DNA from: Enterobacter pseudoroggenkampii
Lineage (GTDB): Bacteria; Pseudomonadota; Gammaproteobacteria; Enterobacterales; Enterobacteriaceae
Direction: 5' to 3'
NCBI RefSeq assembly: GCF_026420145.1
Contig: NZ_JAPMLV010000009.1
Coordinates: forward strand, 1 to 64,000
Length of the DNA: 64,000 nt
Each line of letters starts with the position of its first letter. Within the stretch, counting starts at the first letter, position 1. The notes beneath the pieces were generated by a model. That model was not told the DNA's origin and did not search any database. It saw nothing but the letters and a program-made list of their open reading frames with translations. The position numbers and the translations under genes are program-made. Positions 25,331-34,877 of this stretch are shown piece after piece.

Positions 25331-28300
25331 TCAGCGATGTTCAAACCGGGCCACCAGTGGACCAGTGATTTCCATCTCCATTTCCCAGAGCGTTGTCATC
25401 ACTCCTTCAAGTGGATTGTCACTACTGCGGTAGAAGGTGTTAAAAAGGGTTCCATCCGGGTACCTGAACAGCCTGAGTTCACCGAAGGATTCCGCGCTGA
25501 CCATAACCGAAAATTCCTGTTCGGAATTGAGGACAAGGTAAATAAGACAGTTATTGATCCTGAAGGGCAGAGTGCGGCTACCTCTGGCCGACACATCAAC
25601 CTGTATGCTAAACGCGTCATGCCTTTCCGGCTGATAAACCAGTTCCCTCAGTTCTTCGCTAAAGCGGGAACCGTAGCTCACCAGTATGTAATTCTGCTGA
25701 TCGGCGGACCGTTGCGCGACTTTCATTAACAGTGTTTCGAGGTTTTTGACCTTCATCGTTAATTTAGCCTGTGATTGCCACAGTAAATTATGCAGTCTGT
25801 GGTAAATATTTGTCCTTACATCTGATATAGACGGAAAATCTCCGTAGAAATTACTATTAAGTTCTCTGGCAACATAATCTTTGGGAACACTCATGGGAAT
25901 GTATCTCACCAGCCAGTTGCGATCGCATTCTGAATTTTGAGAAAAAGTGAAGTAGTTAAGCAGAGTCTCTTCAGACAATGCCCCAGGAAGTTCTTTTGTC
26001 AGACGAGTGTCGGTATTCCTGAGACGTTCAAGATCTACTTCGGCAGCAACGATATCTGCCGCTTTGCTGCGACTGAAGACCTCAATGTATTTATCCAGAA
26101 CGTCATTAAAGAAAACCACGTTCGTTGCATAATCCGCTTCTGAAATGATATAGCCTTCATAAGGGACTGAAGGATCACGTTTCAGCCGTTCAAGAACAGA
26201 AATTATTCTCACTTTACTGAAATAGGAAAACAACCCTCCCGCAAGGGCGTCATTAGCACGCTGCGTAACCTGCTCAGCAGGTCTGGCGAGCTTTATAGCC
26301 AGCAAGGAAAATGCTCCGTAGAGGCTCCCTAAATCCTCATGTACTCCTGTATACGTACGCCCCGGAATGTAAGGCCTTTCATTATATGAGTTCATAACCT
26401 CAATGGTTTCTGATAGCCCGCTGTACCAGTTTGTATTCGCATGAAGATTACAGTGCTCAATTCTCAGTATCATATCAATGATATCGACAGAACGTCTGAA
26501 CGCAGATGTCAGCGTATCATGAGTGTCTCTTTCTTCATATAATTCAGACGTAATGATATGGTTAATAAGATCAGCTAAATCTATCTTTTCTTGGGGTTCA
26601 AAATGCGCAATGAGATAACCTGCCATTAACAGGCGTAAATCAGACAAGGCATTTGCAAACATAATGGATAAGGCCGCATCTTTTTTATATGGACGCCCCC
26701 TGAGTAACATTGCCCACTGCGAGTCTGTTTCATCCAGAGACAGATAATCCGGGGTCAGGAAGAAACTGTGCCAGTGGTACTCTTCCTCCCAGTGCCGTGG
26801 AAACCGGCTCTGGTTAAACCAGAGACACAGAACGTCGTGAGCATATCGTACGGAAGAAGCATTATCTGCAACCACTGACGGAATAAGCAGCCTGGCGGTG
26901 TTATGCAGATGATACATCAGGCGGCCAGTAGAATCTTCGCTCCCTGGTTTGCCAATGATCGAGCTCATACTCCAGCCCTCCCACAGACCAATAAAATGGC
27001 GTACAAGTTCTTGATGAGTCTGCTCCTGGCTGGCCGAGAGTGTGACACCCAGTCCTGCTTTCCACTCGTTTAACACATGCCATACTCTGAAAAGCGACAG
27101 TAAAAATTGTTGGAAATCGGTAAAACGAGTACTCTGTGTTTTTCTGTACACATGTAATGGAATGGCCATAGATTCATAGAAATACTCGCCTGAATATTCG
27201 GTTGACTTTACGGTTTCACGAACAAACCTTCTCAAATCATAATGGAATGAATCACTGAATGTGTGGCTGAACCCCGATTCTTTTACTTCATCAAGATAAT
27301 TTCCATCACTACTGTAACTATAACTTCTTTTAATAGAGGTATAGATATCCGTTAATCGATTAACACCTGTTCTGAATACGCTAATATTTTTATCGTTAAG
27401 TGCATCGTAAGCCTCGCCAAAGAAATCAAAAGTAATATCATCCAGACTTCTGTTATTCCCAGAATGCCCTGTCACAATACAACGGCGAAATAAATATCGC
27501 CATAATTTTGAAACAGGCATGATACCTTTCGATGATAATAATGTCAGTTCACCAGAACGAACACCAAAGGAGGGCAAAATAATAATTTCTGCATCCTGTC
27601 CATCCACCTTTTTAAGTCTTCTCAGCAGAAACAAAAGTGGTCTTATATAGACATCTATAATAACATCATTTTTCCTGAAATTAAATTTAACATGGGTCAT
27701 TTCTTCCTTTTCAGAGAGTGAGTAAGGAAGTATTTTAATACAGCCAAGATAATCCCCCCCAATATTAACCCCAGGATATCGGAGCCATGCAAGTATATAG
27801 GAATTTTGAATGTAGTCATCCACTACCTGTGACAAAAAATACTTATTCAGAAGACGATCGCGCTTGTTCTCATCCAGAACATTCAAACTGCTGACAAAGA
27901 ACCAGATAGATAGGAAAATATTAAATAACATCCACACAAAAGCTGTTACGGCGAAAGAAGTATTAAGATATCCATCACCTATAGATAACGTCATACCGCC
28001 CAACACGATAAATGCAGCTAGTGAAAGACCACTCAGGCCCGCAAACATATATCCAGAATGAAGTTGATACGCGGACTGAATATGGATCCTTGCTGATTTC
28101 TTTTGAAACAAAACACTTATAAGACCCACAACCAGCGGAAATACAATACCGATTATAGTCAACTGGCTACCCAGTAAATTAGACATCCAATCTGAAAGCT
28201 TGGTAATGCCCTTAAAATGCTGCACAGCGAAAGGTTGCAATACAGGGCGAAAATATTCGACCACGCCAACAGCCCCGAAGGCTGCGGACCAAAGAACCAG

Positions 28301-28450
28301 CATAGCCCGGATGTAATGGGTGGAGCAGGAAACAAGTATTCTCTCCACCGGGTTCCAGCGTAGTTTTTTGTAATCCCGGTTCGACTTCAGGCTCCGCCGG
28401 AGCTCAGCTCTGACCTGCCATGAGACACTCTTTAGAAGTTTTCCAAACAT
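25331..28450 (-). CDS. Very large membrane protein, 1039 aa, unknown function
   Basis: Four hydrophobic helices are visible in the first 200 residues (about 48-68, 92-115, 130-152 and 160-188). A cytoplasmic domain of more than 800 residues follows, with no motif I recognise. AGGAT lies before the ATG. The gene is clearly more AT-rich than the plasmid backbone, with many ATA and AAT codons in its middle, which suggests recent acquisition. It is the last gene of the 16-28.5 kb island that also holds pifCA and the RloC-like ATPase. Large membrane proteins of this shape occur among phage-defence effectors, but the link here is only by location. Confidence 0.65.
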   Translation of the reverse strand: MFGKLLKSVSWQVRAELRRSLKSNRDYKKLRWNPVERILVSCSTHYIRAMLVLWSAAFGAVGVVEYFRPVLQPFAVQHFKGITKLSDWMSNLLGSQLTIIGIVFPLVVGLISVLFQKKSARIHIQSAYQLHSGYMFAGLSGLSLAAFIVLGGMTLSIGDGYLNTSFAVTAFVWMLFNIFLSIWFFVSSLNVLDENKRDRLLNKYFLSQVVDDYIQNSYILAWLRYPGVNIGGDYLGCIKILPYSLSEKEEMTHVKFNFRKNDVIIDVYIRPLLFLLRRLKKVDGQDAEIIILPSFGVRSGELTLLSSKGIMPVSKLWRYLFRRCIVTGHSGNNRSLDDITFDFFGEAYDALNDKNISVFRTGVNRLTDIYTSIKRSYSYSSDGNYLDEVKESGFSHTFSDSFHYDLRRFVRETVKSTEYSGEYFYESMAIPLHVYRKTQSTRFTDFQQFLLSLFRVWHVLNEWKAGLGVTLSASQEQTHQELVRHFIGLWEGWSMSSIIGKPGSEDSTGRLMYHLHNTARLLIPSVVADNASSVRYAHDVLCLWFNQSRFPRHWEEEYHWHSFFLTPDYLSLDETDSQWAMLLRGRPYKKDAALSIMFANALSDLRLLMAGYLIAHFEPQEKIDLADLINHIITSELYEERDTHDTLTSAFRRSVDIIDMILRIEHCNLHANTNWYSGLSETIEVMNSYNERPYIPGRTYTGVHEDLGSLYGAFSLLAIKLARPAEQVTQRANDALAGGLFSYFSKVRIISVLERLKRDPSVPYEGYIISEADYATNVVFFNDVLDKYIEVFSRSKAADIVAAEVDLERLRNTDTRLTKELPGALSEETLLNYFTFSQNSECDRNWLVRYIPMSVPKDYVARELNSNFYGDFPSISDVRTNIYHRLHNLLWQSQAKLTMKVKNLETLLMKVAQRSADQQNYILVSYGSRFSEELRELVYQPERHDAFSIQVDVSARGSRTLPFRINNCLIYLVLNSEQEFSVMVSAESFGELRLFRYPDGTLFNTFYRSSDNPLEGVMTTLWEMEMEITGPLVARFEHR

Positions 28451-28850
28451 AGATATCCTGCGTTTTCCATAAGAAATTTCATGAATAATAAGCGGTAGGG
28501 ACCTTTTTTTCTCTGGAAAACGTCACCCGATGCCCTTCATGCAAAGTTCGTCACCCTGTTATCCGATTTAATGAGTTTTCGGCTCTCTGTAGCGAAAGAG
28601 ATAATTAAATGCACTGTACGCAACAAATAACACATTTTATTGCAATATTAGCATTATTGCAGAAAGAGCAAGATTCAGGGAGGTAACTGACTGAAATAGC
28701 AATAAAGTGGAAAGAGATGTTATTCAGGTGATGTATCGATCGCTCTCTGACGTCCCGAATCGCCAGCGATTTGACATGCACCGCATGGGTGATTTATGGA
28801 GTCTGCCCCGTAGTCGCCTTTTCCATTCTCATGGATCAGTAAAAATATTG
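28451..28850. other. AT-rich boundary between the defence-like island and the metabolic cargo
   Basis: No gene is supported. The region changes from AT-rich to balanced composition and ends at the TetR-type operators at 28856-28906. I see no insertion-sequence ends or target-site duplication. Confidence 0.35.
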
Positions 28851-28855
28851 ACTAT

Positions 28856-28906
28856 GTAGAACGATCGTTCTACCCTTAAATTAAGATGTAGACAGACTGT
28901 TCTACA
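28856..28906 (+). promoter_or_regulatory. TetR-type operators before the TPP-enzyme gene
   Basis: GTAGAACGATCGTTCTAC at 28856-28873 is a perfect 18-base palindrome. A second, imperfect one (TGTAGACAGACTGTTCTACA) lies at 28887-28906. The same perfect palindrome, with one more base pair on each side, precedes the TetR gene at 35120. The sites lie about 110-160 bases before the start at 29014. They indicate that the TetR protein at 35.1 kb also controls this gene. Confidence 0.75.
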
Positions 28907-29013
28907 TAAAGCTCATATTGCAGGTCATGACCGATACACGAGAAAAGATATCGCAGACTGGCGCGATGCAGCCTGAATGTCGTTCCTGACAACTGACTCC
29001 GAGGTTAAACAAG

Positions 29014-30657
29014 ATGGCTAAGGCCTCCGATATTGTTGTGCGGTGCCTGGAAAGCGAAGGCGTTAAGTATGTGTTCGGCATTCCCGGTGAGGAAAACCTC
29101 AGCTTGCTGGAGTCTCTTCGTGAGTCGCCGATCAGGCTGGTGCTGACCCGTCATGAGCAGTCCGCCGGTTTCATGGCTGCCACCTACGGCCGCCTGACCG
29201 GCAGGGCAGGAGTCAGCTTGTCCACTCTTGGCCCTGGCGCCACCAACCTGGCTACTGCGGGCGCTTACGCGTATCTGGGTGGCATGCCTATGCTTATGAT
29301 CACCGGTCAGAAACCGATCAAAAATCCCAGGCAGGGTCGCTTTCAGATTATCGACGTATGCAGCATGATGGACCCCATCACCAAATACACTCACCAGCTT
29401 GCTTCGGCAGACAATATCCCTTCACGCATGCGTGAAGCGTTTCGCCTGGCTGAAGAAGAAAAACCGGGTGCCGTGCACCTGGAGCTGCCGGAGGACATCG
29501 CCGCTGAGCAGACTGACAGCATACCGATCCCGCGCAGCCTCAACCGATGGCCACTGGCAGAACATTCCGCTATTGACGCGGCCGTAGCGAAGCTGCGGAA
29601 GGCCCGCAGCCCGATCCTGGTGATCGGTGCGGGGGCCAGCCGCAAAATGGCTGCAAGGGCCCTGAAGCAGCTGATCGACAAGACCGGCATCCCGTTCGTT
29701 ACCACACAACTCGGCAAGGGGGTCGTGGACGAGCGTCACCCACGCTTTGTGGGGAACGCTGCACTGTCCACCGGAGACTTCGTCCATCGGGCCTTCGAAT
29801 CTGCTGACCTGATCGTCAATGTCGGTCATGACCTGAGTGAGAAACCACCGTTTCTGATGGTTCGCGGCAGTACCGAAGTCATTCATATCGACTACCGGTC
29901 CGCCGAAGCCGATGCCCTGTATTTTCCGCAGCTCGAAGTGACCGGTGATATCGCTGATGCTGTGTTGAGGATCGGCGATGCACTGAACAACACTGTACAG
30001 TGGGATTTCACCCGCCTTCTGGCGATTCGGGAGGCTAATGAGGTGCAGATTGCCGAAGGCGCAGATGATGACCGCTATCCGCTGTACCCACAGCGTCTGG
30101 TGGCCGACGTTCGTCGTGCAATGCCGTCTGAAGGCATCGTGGCACTGGACAACGGTATTTATAAGATCTGGTTTGCCCGCAACTACAAGGCACACAAACC
30201 GAATACGGTCCTGCTCGACAATGCCCTGGCGACCATGGGAGCTGGCCTGCCGTCAGCGATGGCCGCGCATCTGGTTTATCCGGATCGGCCGGTGATTGCC
30301 GTGTGCGGCGATGGCGGCTTCATGATGAACAGCCAGGAGCTTGAAACCGCACTGCGCTTAGGCATGCACATAACCGTCATCATACTGCGTGACGACGGTT
30401 ATGGCATGATCCGCTGCAAGCAAACCAGAATGGGTTACGCCGAATTCGCTGTGGGCTACGGTAACCCGGACTTTGTGAAATATGCAGAAGCGTACGGCGC
30501 CAGTGGTTACCGTGTTGAAAGCGCCGGAGCCCTGCTCCCCCTGCTGGAACACTGCGTTAAGACCCCAGGCGTTCACGTAATCGACTGCCCGGTCGACTAC
30601 GGCGAGAATGATCGGATCCTTAATGATGAATTGCGCGCGAGGTCGCTGGCCGTCTGA
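29014..30657 (+). CDS. Thiamine-diphosphate enzyme, acetolactate-synthase-like large subunit
   Basis: 547 residues, with the three-domain layout of the TPP/ALS family. The N-terminal Pyr domain has the catalytic Glu in TRHEQSAGFMAATYGRLTG (about residue 49). The middle domain has the segment PILVIGAGASRKMAARALK. The C-terminal PP domain has the TPP motif GDGGFMMNSQELETA. The usual Asn-Asn end of the TPP motif is replaced by RDDGYG. Enzymes of this group condense pyruvate to acetolactate or act on related 2-keto acids. No small regulatory subunit and no acetolactate decarboxylase are nearby, so the substrate is uncertain. TetR operators lie upstream. Confidence 0.82.
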   Translation: MAKASDIVVRCLESEGVKYVFGIPGEENLSLLESLRESPIRLVLTRHEQSAGFMAATYGRLTGRAGVSLSTLGPGATNLATAGAYAYLGGMPMLMITGQKPIKNPRQGRFQIIDVCSMMDPITKYTHQLASADNIPSRMREAFRLAEEEKPGAVHLELPEDIAAEQTDSIPIPRSLNRWPLAEHSAIDAAVAKLRKARSPILVIGAGASRKMAARALKQLIDKTGIPFVTTQLGKGVVDERHPRFVGNAALSTGDFVHRAFESADLIVNVGHDLSEKPPFLMVRGSTEVIHIDYRSAEADALYFPQLEVTGDIADAVLRIGDALNNTVQWDFTRLLAIREANEVQIAEGADDDRYPLYPQRLVADVRRAMPSEGIVALDNGIYKIWFARNYKAHKPNTVLLDNALATMGAGLPSAMAAHLVYPDRPVIAVCGDGGFMMNSQELETALRLGMHITVIILRDDGYGMIRCKQTRMGYAEFAVGYGNPDFVKYAEAYGASGYRVESAGALLPLLEHCVKTPGVHVIDCPVDYGENDRILNDELRARSLAV

Positions 30658-30831
30658 GGGGGATTCAAAGCCGCCGGATTACGGCGCCTGTTGGGTCACG
30701 TCCGGCCACCGGCGTGTTGCCGCTTTCGGTTCGGGGTGTGTAAAAACGTGGCTGACCACTGGCAACGAGCAGGCCGGTCCGCGTCCTGTGCAGATACCAC
30801 ACAAAACGGACAGAGGAAGACTGCCGTCGCC

Positions 30832-30865
30832 TGAGCGAGTCAGGCGGTGCTGCCCGACTCGCTCA
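30832..30865. terminator. Hairpin between convergent genes, likely bidirectional stop
   Basis: TGAGCGAGTC and GACTCGCTCA form a perfect ten-base stem around a 14-base loop, between the ends of the TPP-enzyme and reductase genes. No strong T-run follows, so it may act as a mixed or Rho-dependent terminator. The remaining 230 bases of this gap show no gene. Confidence 0.5.
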
Positions 30866-30893
30866 AAACCCGTCCCCGAAAATCCGGAACCGT

Positions 30894-32906
30894 TCACAGT
30901 TCTATTTCTACGTACCCTTCCGCAGGAACAGCACAGCAAACCAGCACCTCGCCGTCGGCGGGAGCGATCGCCGGCTGGCGTGGATAATGCACGCTTCCGG
31001 AAACCAGCCGGGCGGCGCATGAGCCACATTTGCCTGAACGGCAGTTGTAGCCGGGCCTGAGACCCGCAGCCTCAGCAACGTCCAGAAGAGTCCCACTCTG
31101 ACTCGTCCATTCGGCGTTGACTTCAGATGAGGTAAAAGTGATCTGTGCACTCTCGGGAAGTACTGTGGCCGGGAATACCTCCCCGGGTTCCCCGAGCTCG
31201 CCGGCACCGAAGAACTCATGGTGGATATGTGAAGGGTCCACGCCAATTTCACGTAACCCCGCATAAAGTGATTGCATGAAACTTTCCGGCCCGCACAAGT
31301 AAAACTGATAGCCGCCAAAGGGGAGCAGCCTGCTGAGAGCATCCACGCTGAGCCGCACCTCAGTGTCGTGTGTATCCCCCAGTTTGTCCTCCGGGCCGGG
31401 AGCACTGTATGCCGTGAAGAGGCGAAGCCAGTCGTATCTTTGGGCCATGGCCCTGAGCTCGCGACGAAACGCCTGACTGGCGCTGTTCTTTGTCGCATGA
31501 ACGAAGTAAACCATGCGACGGGATGCCCCTTTTTCAAGGGCCAGTATCTGCGCATCAAGCATGGCCATCATGGGTGTTATACCCACCCCCCCGGAAAGCA
31601 TGACGATCGGCTGGGTGCTGTCATCCAGCACGAAGCTGCCCGCAGGTGACCCTACCTCGATGACGTCCCCGGCTTCACAATGGTCGTGCAGCAGCCGGGA
31701 CGCCACCCCGTATTCTTCCCGCTTGACCGAGAGGCGATAGTTCTGCCCGTTTGGTCCCTGCGAAATTGTGTAACTACGCTGAAATACCTCACCATTGCTT
31801 CGAAGCCGTACCAGCAGGAACTGTCCCGCCTGATGCATTTCAACCGAACCACCATCTGCAGGTGTAAGGTAGAAAGAGGTGATGTTCTCGCTCTCTTTAA
31901 TCTTCGACGCTACCCGGAAGCGCCTGTAGCCACCCGTTTTGAGTGCGGTCAGACGCGCATCGTTCCAGGTGCCCGTGGCAACAAGTCCGGGCCACGGCTC
32001 GGACTCGGGCCCGATAACCGGCATCACGGCACTGGCATGCCAGATTTCTTCCGGTACCACGTCTACGATGCGCTCGGCACCTTCAAACGACCTGATACGG
32101 TCGGGGTCCCAGTCGACGGAACCGCGCCCCGTGAGTACCACTGCCTCACCCGTTTCAAAATCCGGTACAAACAGGCCGACCCGGCCGTCGCTCTCGATGT
32201 TGCCCAGCGTGTTGAAAAAGCGATTGCCGGAGAAATCGGGAAAGGAGAGCGTGCCGTCCCCGTTGATACCGAGAAATCCCGGACGCCCGCCCCGGTGCGA
32301 GGCATCGACACCGGCGCTTCCACCATCCAGCGAACCAGCCGCACGTGAGGCGATAAAGAAAGTGTCAGCGGCCTCAATAATCCGACGAACTTCCGGATCG
32401 GTCAGGCTGCCGCGCCGGCGACTCACAGCTCCCGGCTCGTCCTTGCCAGGAGGCAGCTGCCGGGCCTGAATATACTGCGGACAGTTTCCGAAGCTCTGAT
32501 CGACCCCGATGGTCATTACACCTGCTGCGGCATGCTGTATCCGGCCATTCACTCGATTGCGGCGTCTGCTTAACAGGTCAATCCCGAGCGCGCCAACGCT
32601 GGCACCGGGTGACAGATCCAGGTCGAGTTCACGTGAAAGAACGGGGGCCCGGTGGATCTCGAGTGTGTCCGGAGTGGTGGAAACCAGAAAACCTGGTGAC
32701 CCGAGAGCCGGAACGCACCACGGCCGGCCGTCTGAATCGAGCAGTCCCAGAATCAGCATCTGCAGATTTTCAAAGAAGTTACGATGTTGCAGAGGCATCT
32801 CGGTGCGTACAAAACTTTCCACCTGCTTAAGCCATTCCTCTGGCACTTCGGCACGTGCCTGTACTGCACGTTCACCGTCATGAAAGACACTGCGTGTCTG
32901 CTGCAT
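30894..32906 (-). CDS. PNPOx-like / ferredoxin reductase / 2Fe-2S ferredoxin fusion protein
   Basis: 670 residues in three parts. Residues about 20-330 resemble the pyridoxamine-phosphate-oxidase (FMN-binding split barrel) family. Residues about 335-575 form a ferredoxin-reductase module with the FAD motif RSYTIS and the pyridine-nucleotide motif GGVGITPMMAMLDA. The C-terminal 80 residues are a plant-type ferredoxin with Cys-x4-Cys-x2-Cys (CRSGKCGSC) and a later Cys in LVCCAVP. Such fusions pass electrons from NAD(P)H through FAD and the iron-sulphur cluster to the N-terminal flavin domain. It follows the glyoxalase-like gene and a small Cys-rich gene on the same strand. Its partner substrate is unknown. 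Confidence 0.85.
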   Translation of the reverse strand: MQQTRSVFHDGERAVQARAEVPEEWLKQVESFVRTEMPLQHRNFFENLQMLILGLLDSDGRPWCVPALGSPGFLVSTTPDTLEIHRAPVLSRELDLDLSPGASVGALGIDLLSRRRNRVNGRIQHAAAGVMTIGVDQSFGNCPQYIQARQLPPGKDEPGAVSRRRGSLTDPEVRRIIEAADTFFIASRAAGSLDGGSAGVDASHRGGRPGFLGINGDGTLSFPDFSGNRFFNTLGNIESDGRVGLFVPDFETGEAVVLTGRGSVDWDPDRIRSFEGAERIVDVVPEEIWHASAVMPVIGPESEPWPGLVATGTWNDARLTALKTGGYRRFRVASKIKESENITSFYLTPADGGSVEMHQAGQFLLVRLRSNGEVFQRSYTISQGPNGQNYRLSVKREEYGVASRLLHDHCEAGDVIEVGSPAGSFVLDDSTQPIVMLSGGVGITPMMAMLDAQILALEKGASRRMVYFVHATKNSASQAFRRELRAMAQRYDWLRLFTAYSAPGPEDKLGDTHDTEVRLSVDALSRLLPFGGYQFYLCGPESFMQSLYAGLREIGVDPSHIHHEFFGAGELGEPGEVFPATVLPESAQITFTSSEVNAEWTSQSGTLLDVAEAAGLRPGYNCRSGKCGSCAARLVSGSVHYPRQPAIAPADGEVLVCCAVPAEGYVEIEL

Positions 32907-32926
32907 GGGGCACCCCCTGGGATCGT

Positions 32927-33139
32927 TTACCGTTGCTGTAAGGCCAGAACCCGCTTCGACGAAGCGAAATAATCACTGGCACCTGAAGCGAGAAAATTGC
33001 CTTCACTGTAGGCGTAAAAAGCCTGCCAAATGCCCCAGGGATCCCATGCCACATCATTCTTAATGCATGGCTCATGCAGAGGAGCAGGACGGCAATCGCA
33101 CAGGCAACAGCCGCCAGGGACTTCTCCCTGATATAGCAT
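32927..33139 (-). CDS. Small Cys-rich protein, 70 aa
   Basis: Lies between the glyoxalase-fold gene and the fusion reductase gene on the same strand, with 20 bases to the latter. The product has clustered cysteines (GGCCLCDCRPAPLHEPC) followed by an aromatic segment (WDPWGIWQAFYAYSEG), which suggests a metal site or redox role. The start at 33139 is chosen because AGGGAC lies upstream; an ATG at 33166 lacks a good site. No family was recognised. The frame fits neatly between its neighbours, which is the main support. Confidence 0.45.
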   Translation of the reverse strand: MLYQGEVPGGCCLCDCRPAPLHEPCIKNDVAWDPWGIWQAFYAYSEGNFLASGASDYFASSKRVLALQQR

Positions 33140-33176
33140 CACGGTAATGTCCCTGGCACAGGGCATCAGAAACTAC

Positions 33177-33569
33177 TTAACCCGGGTAATAGAATTCAAC
33201 CCGTATGCCGCTCGGTTCGTAGCACATCATGTGCATAGACGGCCCCTCGCGGAGCAGGGTGGGCTCAAATTCAATTTCAACCTGATTTGCCTTCAACACT
33301 TCAAGGATCTGGTAAAGACCCTCTTTAGTCTCCACCTGCAAAGCCAGGTGATGGAGCCCGACATTGTTTTTACGATTGAACTGAATGGGTTCTTCTGTTT
33401 GTGTTTTCCAGAGTGTGAGCATCACTGCACCGTCTTTCACGAAGATGGCCGGGTAATCGTCACGCCGTTTGACTTCCTGCCAGCCCAGTAAATCAGTGAA
33501 GAACGCTGCGCTCTCTTCAAGATTTGATACGGCTAAACCAACATGTTGTACACCATGAGTTAACGGCAT
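33177..33569 (-). CDS. VOC/glyoxalase-fold protein
   Basis: 130 residues forming two beta-alpha-beta-beta-beta modules typical of the VOC superfamily. It begins THGVQHVGLAVSNLEESAAFF and has a second His-containing strand in VGLHHLALQVE. The C-terminal MMCYEPSGIRVEFYYP carries the usual metal Glu. Members act as lyases, dioxygenases or binding proteins on small molecules. It is the first gene of the minus-strand group with the Cys-rich protein and the fusion reductase, suggesting one pathway. Confidence 0.82.
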   Translation of the reverse strand: MPLTHGVQHVGLAVSNLEESAAFFTDLLGWQEVKRRDDYPAIFVKDGAVMLTLWKTQTEEPIQFNRKNNVGLHHLALQVETKEGLYQILEVLKANQVEIEFEPTLLREGPSMHMMCYEPSGIRVEFYYPG

Positions 33570-33733
33570 TGTTCCTGTCCTCTTGTTAATGGCTCTGTTA
33601 AGGCTCGATCGTCAACCGACAAGCGCGCCTGTGGTATGTGAAATTTCTGTTTAGCTTCGGACAGCCGCGTCTCTCATCGGGAAAACAGTGGCTACCCATT
33701 TCTTTAAGCGAGTCTATTCACCATTACTGCCCG

Positions 33734-33761
33734 CCAGGCTCCAGGCTCCAGGCTCCAGGCT
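33734..33761. repeat. Heptamer tandem repeat (CCAGGCT x4)
   Basis: Four perfect consecutive copies of CCAGGCT in the 450-base non-coding gap between the glyoxalase gene and the CGNR gene. It is a short slippage-prone repeat. The remainder of this gap (33570-34019) contains no supported gene. Confidence 0.8.
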
Positions 33762-34019
33762 GCTGAATGCCTGAAGTGGATCAACCCGACTGACGGACGT
33801 GGCGGTCAAGAAATTCCCGGACGGCCTCGCGGTAAAAAATATTAACGTTACCTGCCCGCCTGTCGCGGTAGTGCATCTGCGCCGTTGCGTTGTCTGCTAT
33901 CGATAATCCCGAATGTGAAGGCGACATAGCAATTATCGAGTAACTATTAAAGTGCTTAATTGAAGGTTACACACAATTCTGGTAACCTGTCAAAATTATT
34001 TAATGAGTTACAGGTGCGT

Positions 34020-34595
34020 ATGGAAATCAAAAATCTTTCTTCCCCGCCTCTCTTCCTGGCCGATAATCTCGCGCTGGACTTCATCAACAGTGAATACGGG
34101 ACGGGCGAAAACCGGCATGATTGCTTTGATGACGCCCGGAGCGTTATCGACTGGCTGCAAAGGGTGGACCTTGTGCCGAAAGGAACTATGGCTCCGCGTG
34201 GGCTACTCGAGGAGGCTCGCCAGCTGCGGGGTGCAGCCCGCGCGGTCGTGCATGCTGCCATGAAGTCCAGTGAGTCAGACCTGACGGTGATTAACCGAAT
34301 TCTCGAGACAGGGCGCCCTGAAACGCGGCTGAAATGGGATCAGGATACACAACGCTATCGTGTGGATGTGTATTCAGATGCTGGCAGCCCGGCAGACCTC
34401 CTCTGGCCCATAGCCGATGCACTTGTGAAGCTGGTCACGGATGAAAAGTTCAAATATGTGCGGCAGTGTGAAGCCCATAACTGCATTTTACTCTTTCACG
34501 ATCTGAGTAAATCCCATCGCCGGCGCTGGTGCAGCATGGCCACCTGCGGCAATCGCATGAAAGTGGCCGCATTCCGAAACAGGAAAGCTTCATAG
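34020..34595 (+). CDS. CGNR zinc-finger transcriptional regulator
   Basis: 191 residues. The C-terminal RRRWCSMATCGNRMKVAAFR is the defining CGNR motif, with the second cysteine pair supplied by the preceding CEAHNC-like segment (QCEAHNCILLF). The N-terminal half is the stress-response ABATE domain (LADNLALDFINSEYG). Proteins of this family are DNA-binding regulators. The start at 34020 follows AGGTG; a longer form is possible. It lies divergently to the glyoxalase-reductase group and may control it. Confidence 0.82.
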   Translation: MEIKNLSSPPLFLADNLALDFINSEYGTGENRHDCFDDARSVIDWLQRVDLVPKGTMAPRGLLEEARQLRGAARAVVHAAMKSSESDLTVINRILETGRPETRLKWDQDTQRYRVDVYSDAGSPADLLWPIADALVKLVTDEKFKYVRQCEAHNCILLFHDLSKSHRRRWCSMATCGNRMKVAAFRNRKAS

Positions 34596-34682
34596 CCACT
34601 CAAGTGCGGCTTCAGGACATGCAGGTAACAACATCAGTGTCCGGGTCTGCGGACACATTATTCTCCAAGAAATGAATGTAAC

Positions 34683-34877
34683 GTGAACTGGATTATCCTG
34701 AATAACAAACGCTATGTAATAAACCTGATGCCCTTAAATGGCGGGTACAGGTTGGCGGTAGCCGGTGAGCGCACGAGTATTTCTCTCGACAGCGCTCAGA
34801 TGGAACGAACTATCAGGAAGCATCTGGGTTTATCAGGTAAGAACCATAGTACAGAGTTAACCAGCAGCGCAGCTTGA
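34683..34877 (+). CDS. Unknown 64 aa protein
   Basis: A GTG-initiated frame (MNWIILNNKRYVINLMPLNG) with a plausible small beta-rich fold and a Ser/Thr-rich tail. No clear ribosome binding site and no family recognised. It is kept because it lies in an otherwise empty gap on the same strand as the CGNR gene, but it could be chance. Confidence 0.3.
   Translation: MNWIILNNKRYVINLMPLNGGYRLAVAGERTSISLDSAQMERTIRKHLGLSGKNHSTELTSSAA

Noticed and set aside
29422..30195. 257-codon open frame antisense to the TPP-enzyme gene
   Set aside because: It lies entirely opposite a recognised enzyme and shows no family pattern; a GC-codon shadow.
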